Shown here: positions 53,875-62,580 of the stretch, piece after piece
How the letters are laid out: each line of letters starts with the position of its first letter
How positions within the stretch are numbered: the stretch's first letter is position 1
NCBI GenBank assembly: GCA_014800685.1
Contig: JAAVFQ010000008.1
Coordinates: 62,001-126,000 of the forward strand
Reading direction: 5' to 3'
From: Bacteroidales bacterium
GTDB lineage: Bacteria > Bacteroidota > Bacteroidia > Bacteroidales > Muribaculaceae
Length of the DNA stretch: 64,000 bases
Program-made: the position numbers and the translations under genes
The notes under the pieces: model-generated
The model's input: the letters and a program-made list of their open reading frames with translations, nothing else
Databases searched by the model: none
What the model was told of the DNA's origin: nothing

Positions 53875-53949
53875 GGTGAAAGATGGGTCTCGAACCCACG
53901 ACCTACGGAACCACAATCCGTCGCTCTAACCAACTGAGCTACATTCACC
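53875..53949 (-). tRNA. tRNA-His (anticodon GTG)
   Basis: The 75-base gene includes the extra G-1 expected of tRNA-His, opposite C73. The anticodon loop is TTGTGGT (GTG, histidine), the D-arm reads GCTCAGTTGGTTAGAGC, and the T-arm is GTGGGTTCGAGACCCAT. One mismatch (T6-T67) sits in the acceptor stem. The CCA end is not encoded in phase. Confidence 0.93.
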
Positions 53950-54013
53950 ATTTGCCAATCCGAAGCGACACCCACTAAAGGCTCCGCAAGGGCGCCTCCC
54001 CGGAAAAGCAATG

Positions 54014-54045
54014 CAAAGTTACAACATTTTTTCGCATACACCAAA
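54014..54045 (-). promoter_or_regulatory. Promoter for tRNA-His
   Basis: On the minus strand TTTG (54045-54042) and TAACTTTG (54021-54014) are spaced by 20 bases, about 65 bases before the tRNA. The remaining gap 54046-54213 is AT-rich and shows only faint similarity to the element core (CTGTCTCAGCAAC near 54152). Confidence 0.78.
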
Positions 54046-54213
54046 TTTTTTTGTCACTTTTTTTCATCTTTTTTCACTCTTTTTCCTTATATGTCATATA
54101 ATCAGAATTTTACAAATTATTTATTTTTTCATCCCGACTCTCTATTCATCTGCTGTCTCAGCAACCTCTTTCATCGGGACCGCGAACACATACACTGCAT
54201 TGTGCGTTTTTCT

Positions 54214-54272
54214 ATTAGCCAAAAAGACAAGTTTTATACTCCAAGAGTTTCATATCACATATATCGTTTAGC
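54214..54272 (+). repeat. Dispersed element, right half, abutting the YccF start
   Basis: TTAGCCAAAAAGACAAGTTTT, then CCAAGAGTTTCATATCACAT and ATATCGTTTA follow the order of the reference copy. The match ends 2 bases before the YccF ATG, so the gene start replaces the usual AACTTACTTA end. Confidence 0.7.
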
Positions 54273-54274
54273 TA

Positions 54275-54643
54275 ATGTCTGTAATTCTCAATTTAATCTG
54301 GGTAATATTCGGTGGATTCATGATAGCCGTGGAATACGTTATTTCCGGTCTTGCCATGATGCTGACCATAGTAGGCATACCCTTCGGACTTCAATGCTTC
54401 AAGCTGGCACGAATAGCGCTCTGGCCCTTCGGCTCAGAGATAGACTCGACAGGCTTTCCAAGTGGTTGTCTGGCAGGAATAATGAATATTATCTGGTGGT
54501 TTCTCGGCGGTTTTGGCATAGCCCTCACTCACCTCTTCTGGGGGCTGCTATTTTGCATCACCATCGTCGGCATACCCTTCGGCAAAGAGCATTTCAAGCT
54601 GATGCACGTAGCTCTTTTCCCTTTCGGCAAGAGTATCAGCTGA
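54275..54643 (+). CDS. YccF domain-containing membrane protein
   Basis: A 122-residue inner-membrane protein with two copies of the YccF unit. Each contains a hydrophobic helix, then TIVGIPFG, then FKLARIALWPFG or FKLMHVALFPFG. YccF proteins are widespread and uncharacterised. The start is directly behind a half copy of the dispersed element. After the stop an AGTAAGTATT/AATACTTACC hairpin (near 54662-54695) lies before the ZIP gene. Confidence 0.88.
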   Translation: MSVILNLIWVIFGGFMIAVEYVISGLAMMLTIVGIPFGLQCFKLARIALWPFGSEIDSTGFPSGCLAGIMNIIWWFLGGFGIALTHLFWGLLFCITIVGIPFGKEHFKLMHVALFPFGKSIS

Positions 54644-54723
54644 CTCTCGCCGCCCACTCTAAGTAAGTATTGAAATTAAAGTAAGAATACTTACCTATCA
54701 CACCATCATTTTCTCACTTTCGT

Positions 54724-55503
54724 ATGGAAGGTCTCTTAATAGGATTATTACTACCCTTCGCAGGCACCACGCTCGGAGCAGCCTGCGTGCTTTTCATGAA
54801 GAAGCAGATACCGTCTCGACTGCAGAAGGCCCTGACCGGATTTGCAGCCGGAGTCATGGTGGCCGCCTCCGTGTGGTCGCTGCTCATACCCTCTATCGAG
54901 ATGAGAGGCGGCGAAGGGCTGACGGCGATTTTGCCGGCCACCATAGGATTTCTCGGCGGCATTCTTTTTCTCCTCTTTCTTGACTCCGTGATCCCACACC
55001 AGCACATAGACAGCTCACTTAGCGAGGGGCCGAAATCTCATCTGTCGAAAACTGCGAAGCTTGTATTTGCCATCACTCTGCATAACATTCCGGAGGGGAT
55101 GGCCGTAGGGGTGGCCCTTGCAGGCGCCATGGAGCATAATTCCTATATGCCAATGGCCGGAGCGCTGGCCCTCTCCATCGGTATCGCCATACAGAATTTC
55201 CCTGAGGGAGCCATTGTCTCCATGCCACTCAGAAGCGCCGGAAACAGTCGCGGCAAATCTTTCCTTATGGGTAGTCTCAGCGGCATTGTGGAGCCTATAG
55301 GCGCTATGCTCACTATTCTTCTCGCCTCAGTGATACTGCCTGTGCTCCCCTATCTACTCTCTTTTGCAGCCGGCGCCATGATGTATGTGGTGGTAGAAGA
55401 GCTGATTCCTGAGACACAGGAGGGGAAACATTCCAACCTCGGCACTCTGGGCTTTGCTGCCGGGTTTGCGCTGATGATGATACTTGACGTTGTGTTGGGT
55501 TAG
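54724..55503 (+). CDS. ZIP family metal transporter
   Basis: A 259-residue inner-membrane protein with eight predicted helices. The metal-site signatures of ZIP carriers are in helix 4 (HNIPEGMAVGVAL) and helix 5 (NFPEGAIVSMPL, an asparagine where some ZIPs have histidine). The histidine/aspartate-containing loop DSVIPHQHIDSSLSEG lies between helices 3 and 4. Zinc or iron uptake is likely, as in ZupT, and the direction and metal are not proven. Confidence 0.9.
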   Translation: MEGLLIGLLLPFAGTTLGAACVLFMKKQIPSRLQKALTGFAAGVMVAASVWSLLIPSIEMRGGEGLTAILPATIGFLGGILFLLFLDSVIPHQHIDSSLSEGPKSHLSKTAKLVFAITLHNIPEGMAVGVALAGAMEHNSYMPMAGALALSIGIAIQNFPEGAIVSMPLRSAGNSRGKSFLMGSLSGIVEPIGAMLTILLASVILPVLPYLLSFAAGAMMYVVVEELIPETQEGKHSNLGTLGFAAGFALMMILDVVLG

Positions 55504-55520
55504 AAGGATATATATACTAA

Positions 55521-55566
55521 AAAAAGAGAGCGGCGTGAAGGTGATGTCCTGCACGCCGCTCCTTTA
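55521..55566. terminator. Bidirectional terminator between the ZIP and PII-like genes
   Basis: A perfect 10-bp stem GAGCGGCGTG/CACGCCGCTC with a 14-base loop. A run of seven A residues on the 5' side gives a strong U-tract for minus-strand transcripts. On the plus strand only CTTTAGG follows. Confidence 0.85.
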
Positions 55567-55587
55567 GGATTATGCCCGGGGGCTTTC

Positions 55588-55881
55588 TTAAATAGATTGC
55601 TCTACAGTCCAGACGAAAGCCCTGAGGCCGAGAAGAGGTCTCTCCTCATCGAGCTTTCTGAGTCTTTCGAGAAGAGGCTCCACGCGGTCATCTTCCACCA
55701 TAGTTATGGTGGCAGTGGCCAGCGAGGGCCACGCATGGCTGCCATAGTGGGGCTCACCGGTTTTGCTTCCGCGGCCCTGCACGGTGCCGAAGGAGGTGAA
55801 TCCGCGGCAGGAAGTGCGGTCGAGGGCTTCGATGATTTTCTCGTGGTGAGCCTGGTCGTATGTTATGAATATAGCTTTCAT
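55588..55881 (-). CDS. PII-like protein at the end of the RND efflux operon
   Basis: A 97-residue protein with the PII ferredoxin-like pattern: MKAIFITYDQAHHEKIIEAL at the start, a central loop with GRGSKTGEPHYGSHAWPS, then TATITMVEDDRVEPLLERL. It lacks the uridylylated-tyrosine T-loop of GlnB/GlnK. PII-like proteins next to RND pumps are known, for example the DUF3240 group. A regulatory or metal/nucleotide-sensing role for the pump is inferred. It is the last gene of the operon, before a strong terminator. Confidence 0.72.
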   Translation of the reverse strand: MKAIFITYDQAHHEKIIEALDRTSCRGFTSFGTVQGRGSKTGEPHYGSHAWPSLATATITMVEDDRVEPLLERLRKLDEERPLLGLRAFVWTVEQSI

Positions 55882-55912
55882 AGAAATATGCTTTAGAGTG
55901 GGAGATTAAGTA

Positions 55913-55980
55913 AACAAGTTTTATTGTACAAGAGTTTTCATCTCACATCTATCGTTTAATTTTTCAAACTTCCTTACTTA
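55913..55980 (+). repeat. Dispersed element, right half, between the RND and PII-like genes
   Basis: AACAAGTTTTATTGTACAAG, CATCTCACATCTATCGTTTA and the CTTACTTA end are nearly identical to the copy at 5872. Its terminal TAAGTAAG (minus strand) supplies the last codon and the stop of the RND gene. Confidence 0.78.
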
Positions 55981-58900
55981 TTCGATGTCTCAGCCTGAGC
56001 CTCAAGGCTCTTGCGAATCTTCTTGCGGGTCTTGCGCACTCCATTTCCGGCGAATACGCAGTAGAGCACAGGGACGAAGAGGAGCGTAAGAATGGTAGAG
56101 AATGTGAGACCGCCGATAACTGCCGTACCCATCGGCTGCCACATTTCGGCACCCTGACCCGACCCTACAGCCATCGGCACCATACCGAGGATAGTGGTGA
56201 GAGTGGTCATGACCACGGGGCGCAGACGAGAACGTCCGCCGTCGATTACGGCAAGGCGAATAGACATGCCACGCTCGCGGTTGAGCGTGATATAGTCAAT
56301 GAGCACGATACCATTCTTCACCACGATACCGATAAGCATAATGGCACCGATCATAGACATGACGTTAAGCGTGTGTCCTGTGAGCCAGAGTATGATGAAG
56401 ACTCCAGAGAAGGCGAAGAGGAGCGACGTCATGATGATGCCGGGATAAGTAAGCGACTCAAACTGTGCAGCCATCACGATATAAACGAGGATGATGATGA
56501 GCACGCCGAGAATAATAAGGTCGCCGAAAGAGTCCTGCTGGTCTTCGTAGCTACCTGAGATGCCGATAGAGATACCTGGCGGAAGATGCATTTCATCAAT
56601 CTTGAGCTGAGCTTCAGTCACAATCTGGTCGAGGGGCACGCCGTCCACTACAGTCGAAACGGTGATGAGGCGTTCGCGGTCTTTACGCTCGATAGTAGGA
56701 GGAGTGAATCTCTGCACTACAACTCCGAGCTCCTTTAGCTTGACGGGCTGTCCGGCACCACTCATGATAGTGATGTTTTCTATGTCGGAGATAGAGGTGC
56801 GGTGGTCAGGGTCATACATGACCTTGATATCATACTCCTCTCCATCCTCGCGGAATTGAGAGGCAGTGGCGCCATTGATACGGTTTCGCAGATAGTTGGC
56901 CACCGTGGCCATGTTAAGGCCATAGAGGGCGAGCTTCTCGCGGTCGAAGTCAACCTGATATTCGGGCTGATAGTCAGAGCGAGAAATGGTGATATCGGCT
57001 GTGCCCGGGATTCCGGCGAGAATGTCGCGGAGCTGGGAAGCCACGGAGTCAGTTTCTGCGAAGTCATAGCCATAGACTTCGAAGTCCACAGTGGCCTGAC
57101 CACCCATAGACTGTCCGCGTCCGCCACCGATATTGACCTGCGCCTTCTTGAATTCCGGATAACCCTCTTCGATGTCCTTACGCATTGAGGCCGCAATCTC
57201 CTTGATGCCACGCTCACGGTCGCCGGGATCAGAGAGGCGAATATTCATTGATACGATATGGGAGCCGTTGTCGGAGAGCGAAGCGTATGTGTTATCAGTA
57301 CCGGCGGGACCCACCGTATAGCTCGACACGAGGATTTCGGGATATTTCTTGCGCCATTCGGCATCAAGACGCTGCACGGCTTCCTGCGTGATTTCCACGC
57401 GGGTGCCGATAGGGGTCTCCAGAGAGACGCCGAGACGGCCGTCGTCTTGAGTCGGGAAGAACTCCGTGCCGACAAATTTCATGAGGAAAATAGAGCCGAC
57501 AAAAATAGCAAGACAGACGATGATGGTGACCGTCTTATGGCTCACTACCTTGCGGAGCACTCCGGCATACCAGTTGTCGAAGCCATTGAGGACTCTTTCG
57601 ATAGGCAGATACAGCACATTGTAGAGGCGGCTGTGATGCTGCACTCTGCGCAGCCACTGCGAACATAGCATCGGCGTCAGAGAGAGTGCGCAGGTAGTGG
57701 ATATAATCATCATGATGGTGACCATCCATCCGAGCTGACGGAAGAGGACACCGGTCATGCCGGTGACGAGGGTGAGGGGGAAGAAGACGGCGATAAGTGT
57801 TAGCGTGGATGCGATAACGGAGATAGCCACCTCGTTGGTGCCGTGGACGGCAGCCTGCTTTGGATCGGCCCCTCGCTCTATATGAGTGGTGACGTTTTCA
57901 AGAACCACGATGGCATCGTCGACCACCATACCGATTGAGATGGAGAGCGCCGAGAGAGAAACGATGTTGAGCGTATTGCCTGTGGCATACAGATAGATGA
58001 ACGAGGCGATAAGCGAAACGGGGATAGTGATGACGATAATCATAGTGGCTCGCCAGCGACCGAGGAAGACGAAGACCACAATCATCACAAACAGGAGCGC
58101 ATAGAGCACAGTCTCTTCCAGCGAAGCGATAGTGTTGCGGATATTATCCGAGGTATCCACGATGACACCGAGCTTTACGTCAGAGGGGAGGCGCTTCTGG
58201 AGGTCGGGAAGCATCTTCATGACCTTCTCGGAGATGGCCACGGAGTTGGCTCCTGATTGCTTCTGGATGATAATCATGGCACCTTCATGTCCACCCACAT
58301 AGGTCTGCTGAGTGCGCTCCTCGAGGGAGTCGTCCACGCGCGCCACGTCACGCAGATAAATCGTGCGTCCGTTATAGGAGCCTACGGGGAGATTACGCAG
58401 CTCCTCCGTCTCATCAAACTCGCCCTGAACACGCATGGCAAACGTGTTGGAGCCGACATCGAAAGAGCCGCCGGGGATATTGCGGTTTTCCGCACCGATG
58501 ACGCTTGAGATCTGCTCTACGGTGAGATGATAAGCCTCAAGTCTTGCGGGGTCGCAGTAGATATGCACCTCGCGCTTCGGGGCACCGGAGATAGAGACCG
58601 AGCCGACACCATCGACACGGGCAAGGGGGTTGGCCACATTGTCGTCCAGAATCTTGTAGAGACCGGACATGGACTCCTGGGCCTCTACCGAAAGCAGTGC
58701 GATAGGAATCATATCGGTGGAGAACTTGAAGATAATCGGGTTCTCACAGTCATCCGGAAGGGATGACTTCACCATGTCGAGCTTGTCTCGCACGGAATTG
58801 GTGAGCACGTCGATGTCATAGCCATATTCAAACTCAAGCGTGATGACAGAGGTATTCTCGCGTGAGTTGGAGGTGATATGCTTGAGGTGCTCAACGGCGT

Positions 58901-59114
58901 TGAGTGAGTTTTCAAGAGGCTTGGTGACATTCTGCTCAATGTCTTCTGCACTCGCACCGGGATACATCGTGATGACCATGATGGTGTTGGTGTCGATGTC
59001 CGGATAGAGGTCAATGGGGAGTTTGGCCAGTGAGAAAAGGCCGAGGATGACTACAGCCACGAAGCATAGAGTAGTCATCACGGGGCGCTTGACGGCCGAA
59101 CCATATAGACTCAT
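55974..59114 (-). CDS. RND efflux pump inner-membrane permease (HAE1/AcrB-like)
   Basis: A 1046-residue trimeric antiporter subunit that exports compounds using the proton gradient. Family features: N-terminal helix start MSLYGSAVKRPVMTTL, LPIDLYPDIDTNT, the paired aspartates of helix 4 (GMVVDDAIVVLENV), and the C-terminal GIVVKNGIVLIDYI. The periplasmic porter/docking domains and twelve helices match the usual length. It sits in the order TolC-MFP-RND on the minus strand. The stop codon lies within a dispersed element end. Substrates are unknown. Confidence 0.95.
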   Translation of the reverse strand: MSLYGSAVKRPVMTTLCFVAVVILGLFSLAKLPIDLYPDIDTNTIMVITMYPGASAEDIEQNVTKPLENSLNAVEHLKHITSNSRENTSVITLEFEYGYDIDVLTNSVRDKLDMVKSSLPDDCENPIIFKFSTDMIPIALLSVEAQESMSGLYKILDDNVANPLARVDGVGSVSISGAPKREVHIYCDPARLEAYHLTVEQISSVIGAENRNIPGGSFDVGSNTFAMRVQGEFDETEELRNLPVGSYNGRTIYLRDVARVDDSLEERTQQTYVGGHEGAMIIIQKQSGANSVAISEKVMKMLPDLQKRLPSDVKLGVIVDTSDNIRNTIASLEETVLYALLFVMIVVFVFLGRWRATMIIVITIPVSLIASFIYLYATGNTLNIVSLSALSISIGMVVDDAIVVLENVTTHIERGADPKQAAVHGTNEVAISVIASTLTLIAVFFPLTLVTGMTGVLFRQLGWMVTIMMIISTTCALSLTPMLCSQWLRRVQHHSRLYNVLYLPIERVLNGFDNWYAGVLRKVVSHKTVTIIVCLAIFVGSIFLMKFVGTEFFPTQDDGRLGVSLETPIGTRVEITQEAVQRLDAEWRKKYPEILVSSYTVGPAGTDNTYASLSDNGSHIVSMNIRLSDPGDRERGIKEIAASMRKDIEEGYPEFKKAQVNIGGGRGQSMGGQATVDFEVYGYDFAETDSVASQLRDILAGIPGTADITISRSDYQPEYQVDFDREKLALYGLNMATVANYLRNRINGATASQFREDGEEYDIKVMYDPDHRTSISDIENITIMSGAGQPVKLKELGVVVQRFTPPTIERKDRERLITVSTVVDGVPLDQIVTEAQLKIDEMHLPPGISIGISGSYEDQQDSFGDLIILGVLIIILVYIVMAAQFESLTYPGIIMTSLLFAFSGVFIILWLTGHTLNVMSMIGAIMLIGIVVKNGIVLIDYITLNRERGMSIRLAVIDGGRSRLRPVVMTTLTTILGMVPMAVGSGQGAEMWQPMGTAVIGGLTFSTILTLLFVPVLYCVFAGNGVRKTRKKIRKSLEAQAETSNK

Positions 59115-59142
59115 CTTCTTATAGTTTTAATGTGAAATGAAT

Positions 59143-60201
59143 TTACTTGATAACTCTTACCTCCATGCCGTTGGCAAGACGGTTCATGCCGGAAACGACA
59201 ACCTGCGAGCCGGCATCTACACCTGAAAGGATCTCATATCCGGCATCGAGACGCTGTCCGAGAGTGACCTGATTGTAGGATACTTTTCCATCTTTATAGA
59301 CATAGACGTAATGATTTCCTGAGCCTTGCTGCTTGACTACGGCTCTATCGGGCACAACGACGTGGCGAGAGACGCCAAGATTGAGAGTGACGCGGCCGAA
59401 CATTCCCGGAAGGATACGGTCTTGCGAATTGGGGACGGTGATTTCCACGCCGAAAGTGCGGGTCTGAGCGTCGACGGTCGGAGACACCATAGTGATAGTG
59501 CCGTGAAACTCTTCAGAGCCGTAAGTGTCAAACTTGACAATAGCGGGCATCCCCTTCTTCACTTTGGAGAGTTCAGACTCGGAGACATTAATGACAATCT
59601 TGACAGGCTGAACCTGAGCCACCGTCAGGATGGGGAGCTGTCCGGTCATGTCGCCCGGGTCGTAGTTACGGGCAGTGACGACTCCGCTGATTGGGGAGAC
59701 GAGCACGGTGTTTTCAGCAGCATTCCGCAGAGTGCGCTCAGCCTGAGCCACGGCGTTCTTTGCATTGATGAGCTGAGTCTCCATCTGGTCTACGGCCTGC
59801 TTGGTGCCGCCGCCGATTCTGTAGAGTTCGAGAGCACGGTTGTAGTCGGTCTGAATGTTGCGAAGATTAGCCTTGGCATTATCCACCTGAAGCTGATAGG
59901 TAGCAGCGTTAACGTCGTCGAGGAGAACGAGCTTCTGACCTTTGCTGACGCGCATGCCATCATCCACATAGATGTCGCGTATGCGAGCGGAGAGCTGTGC
60001 GGAAATGTTGTTAATTTTCTCAGCCTCGACGCTGGCGGTGTATTCACTTATCTGGTTGACGTCACGGGCGTCTACTGTTTCCACCTTTACTGTAGGGGCC
60101 TCCTCTTTGGCGTCTTTGCCATCGTTTTTGTCCTTATTGCAGGCGCTCAGCGTGAGCAGCAGAGCCAGAGGGAGTGCGAAAAGATATGCTGATTTTTTCA
60201 T
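59143..60201 (-). CDS. RND efflux periplasmic adaptor (membrane fusion lipoprotein)
   Basis: A 352-residue adaptor linking the RND pump to the TolC-like channel. The signal peptide ends in lipobox LSAC (Cys21), so it is lipid-anchored. The HlyD-like barrel-sandwich halves flank a coiled-coil hairpin (about 95-160, NAKANLRNIQTDYNRALELY), followed by beta-barrel (GVVTARNYDPGDMTGQLP) and membrane-proximal domains. It lies 28 bases upstream of the pump gene. Confidence 0.94.
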   Translation of the reverse strand: MKKSAYLFALPLALLLTLSACNKDKNDGKDAKEEAPTVKVETVDARDVNQISEYTASVEAEKINNISAQLSARIRDIYVDDGMRVSKGQKLVLLDDVNAATYQLQVDNAKANLRNIQTDYNRALELYRIGGGTKQAVDQMETQLINAKNAVAQAERTLRNAAENTVLVSPISGVVTARNYDPGDMTGQLPILTVAQVQPVKIVINVSESELSKVKKGMPAIVKFDTYGSEEFHGTITMVSPTVDAQTRTFGVEITVPNSQDRILPGMFGRVTLNLGVSRHVVVPDRAVVKQQGSGNHYVYVYKDGKVSYNQVTLGQRLDAGYEILSGVDAGSQVVVSGMNRLANGMEVRVIK

Positions 60202-60261
60202 TTGGTGTGATATTTTTTCTGGGAATATGATTTCTGAGAGTATGATTTAAAGGGTGTTATC

Positions 60262-61740
60262 TCATCGGCGCGCGGCGTTTGCAGGGAGAGCTACGCCGGC
60301 CTTTACCAGCGCATCCTCCTTTCCGAGCAGGAGGTCGAGTTCGCTTGTGGAGACAAGGTAATTATAGATAGCCTGATAATAAACGAGTTTGGCGGAGGTG
60401 TCGGCAAGCTCAGCGTCGCGGAGACTAAGATAAGTGGCAGCTCCGATCTCAAAGCTCTTCTGCATGATCTGATGAGCTTTTTCGGCCTGTCGCACGCCCT
60501 CGGCGCTTGTGGCGATCTGGCGAGCCTCCTGGTTGATATTGTCAAGGGCGAGATCGACCTGCATATTCAGCGAGTTGAGCAGATTCTCCCTCTGGAGTTC
60601 CAGTTCCTTCTGCTGCACTTCAGCCCCTTTCAGACCGTAGTATCTTGAACCTCCGGAAAAAATCGGGACGTTAAGAGCGAGCCCGACGGTGCTGTAGGGG
60701 TGAAACTCCTGATTGCGGAAGGGAGAGCCGTTGCTGAGCGAGTTCCAGTTGATATTGAAAGAGGCGGCGAGCGTAGGGATGAAAGCGAGTTTCTTCATCT
60801 CTACATTCTGCTTGGCGAGCTGAGCCTGGAGGTCGAGAGAGCGAAGCTGAGTGTTATTGTCAAGCGTTCTCTCGCGGAGGGCATAGCCATACATCTCCTG
60901 CTGCATATCCTTGAGGGTGACATCAGGGTCAATATCGACGGTCTCATCGAGGCCCATAAGCACTTTAAGCTGTAGCTTGCACTGCTTGATAGCGATTTCG
61001 GCCTGGAGGAGTTCGGGCTCAACATTCTTCACCTGAACGGCAGAGCGAAGCACGTCATATTCGGTGGCCGTTCCTACTGAAAACTGCTTCTCATAAACGG
61101 AGGCATTGAGACGAGCTATGTCATAGTTTTCCTTTATGACCTCATAGCTGGCATTAGCGAGAAGGAGGGCGTAGTAAGCCTGATTAATCTGATTGACGAG
61201 GTCAAGGCGGGATGCGCGTGCCGATTCAAGATTCTGAAGAATCTGAGTATCGCTGATTTTAATAGACTTCCATAGCTGCGGAGCGACGAGAGGGAGAGCT
61301 GCGCTGAATCCGAAGTTCCATGTGTTGTCGCTACCCATCTTGAGGCTCTGGCTCTGGCCGCCCATATCCATGCGGATGGTCTGAAGTCTGATAGAACGCT
61401 GATATGCGCCTTGAAAATCGATGGTGGGCCATAGCTGCGCCTGCACCTCTTTTTTGCTCCAGTCGGTGCGTGTGATTTCAAGGTCGGCAATTCTGATGAC
61501 CGGGCTCTGTTCGAGAGCTATTTTAAGACATTGTTCGCGAGAGAGGGTCACTCTCCGGCCGCCGATTGTAATTTCCCGGGCCGGGAGAAAATGGGGCATA
61601 GTGTCCATGTCGAGAGAGGGCTGCATCGCGGTAGGATTCGTGTGAGCCTTCAGCGAATCGGGCGAGGCGGCGGGAGTGGCTGCCGTCATCAGTCCGAGGC
61701 AGCCGGCCGTCATGGCAAATGCTAATGTAAGTCGTTTCAT
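60262..61740 (-). CDS. TolC-family outer-membrane efflux protein
   Basis: I start at 61740 (MKRLTLAFAMTAGCLGLM), which gives a clean signal peptide. The track start adds 9 residues. The mature protein has the two OEP repeats with long coiled-coil stretches (for example NLESARASRLDLVNQINQAYYALLLAN), typical of TolC trimers spanning the periplasm. On the coding strand the 60 bases upstream contain three ACTTACT-like repeats. It is the first structural gene of the pump operon. Confidence 0.93.
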   Translation of the reverse strand: MKRLTLAFAMTAGCLGLMTAATPAASPDSLKAHTNPTAMQPSLDMDTMPHFLPAREITIGGRRVTLSREQCLKIALEQSPVIRIADLEITRTDWSKKEVQAQLWPTIDFQGAYQRSIRLQTIRMDMGGQSQSLKMGSDNTWNFGFSAALPLVAPQLWKSIKISDTQILQNLESARASRLDLVNQINQAYYALLLANASYEVIKENYDIARLNASVYEKQFSVGTATEYDVLRSAVQVKNVEPELLQAEIAIKQCKLQLKVLMGLDETVDIDPDVTLKDMQQEMYGYALRERTLDNNTQLRSLDLQAQLAKQNVEMKKLAFIPTLAASFNINWNSLSNGSPFRNQEFHPYSTVGLALNVPIFSGGSRYYGLKGAEVQQKELELQRENLLNSLNMQVDLALDNINQEARQIATSAEGVRQAEKAHQIMQKSFEIGAATYLSLRDAELADTSAKLVYYQAIYNYLVSTSELDLLLGKEDALVKAGVALPANAARR

Positions 61741-61801
61741 TATGGTGTAGTGATAAGTATATTGCAAGTAAGTATATGCGAGTAAGTTTGAATCCTGATA
61801 T

Positions 61802-62470
61802 TTATTTTATATTGTCCATACCGGTGAGGGTATTTCCGGGTGTGAGCGCATCGAGAATTTCCATGCCTTGAGGAGAAGCGATGGTGCGCAAAAATCCGAT
61901 GGTGATGGCATCGAAAGCCTGCACTATAGTCAGTCCGGGGGGAAAATTATCCTCCATCCTCTTGAGCGACTCCATCTGCACCTTGAAGAGACGGCAGCTC
62001 AGCAGGAAGTCAATGTCGGGACGAAACATTCCCTCTTTGACCCCTATTTTATAGAGATTAGCCATCCACTCATTAACCATTTCCTCGTCAACATGATAGC
62101 GAGCATGGATCTGGGGGTAACACTCCTCCATGTCGTTAAAGAAATTGACATTGACCTCGCGAATCATGTCGCGGTGATAACTGAAAATGAGAAGCAGAGC
62201 CTCCATCACATTGGCGGCTTTCTGAAAACTTTCAAGGTCGCGTTCATGCATTTTCTTGTGGAAATAGTCCATGACGCATATCACCATCTCCTCCTTGCTT
62301 CCGAAAATTTCATATAGAGTGCGCTTGGAGATGGAGAGAGCTTTCGCCACATTATCCATCCTCATACCACGGAAACCATGCTTATGCAGGATGTCTCCGA
62401 TCTTGTCAAGGAGTTCGGGGGTGACACGCGCATCAGCGTGAGAGGATTCTTCTATATGAGTATCAATCAT
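61802..62470 (-). CDS. TetR/AcrR family transcriptional regulator
   Basis: The preferred start is 62470 (MIDTHIEESSHADAR), giving 222 residues. The track start at 62524 overlaps the promoter region. The N-terminal helix-turn-helix contains MDNVAKALSISKRTLYEIFGSKEEMV, close to the TetR consensus. The C-terminal ligand domain is helical. It lies 61 bases upstream of the tolC-like gene on the same strand and probably represses the pump operon. Confidence 0.92.
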   Translation of the reverse strand: MIDTHIEESSHADARVTPELLDKIGDILHKHGFRGMRMDNVAKALSISKRTLYEIFGSKEEMVICVMDYFHKKMHERDLESFQKAANVMEALLLIFSYHRDMIREVNVNFFNDMEECYPQIHARYHVDEEMVNEWMANLYKIGVKEGMFRPDIDFLLSCRLFKVQMESLKRMEDNFPPGLTIVQAFDAITIGFLRTIASPQGMEILDALTPGNTLTGMDNIK

Positions 62471-62493
62471 AAATGGCCACAATTTTTCGGGCA

Positions 62494-62501
62494 CAAAATT
62501 A
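62494..62501 (-). promoter_or_regulatory. Possible -7 element for tetR
   Basis: CAAAATTA on the plus strand reads TAATTTTG on the coding strand, 24 bases before the tetR start. No good -33 box is visible, so this is tentative. Confidence 0.4.
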
Positions 62502-62503
62502 CA

Positions 62504-62535
62504 ACAAAAAACTGAAAACCGCAATAGGGTTTTCA
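62504..62535 (-). terminator. Intrinsic terminator between the secreted-protein gene and tetR
   Basis: On the minus strand CTGAAAACC pairs perfectly with GGTTTTCAG across a 7-base loop, followed directly by TTTTTTGTTG. It ends the upstream gene just before the tetR promoter region. Confidence 0.82.
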
Positions 62536-62580
62536 GTTTTCAGAATCTTTAACAGAGCGTCAATCTACGGCTGCCGGAAG

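Noticed and set aside
53844-54044. 66-aa minus-strand ORF over tRNA-His
   Set aside because: It reads through the tRNA gene and its promoter; the tRNA structure explains the sequence.
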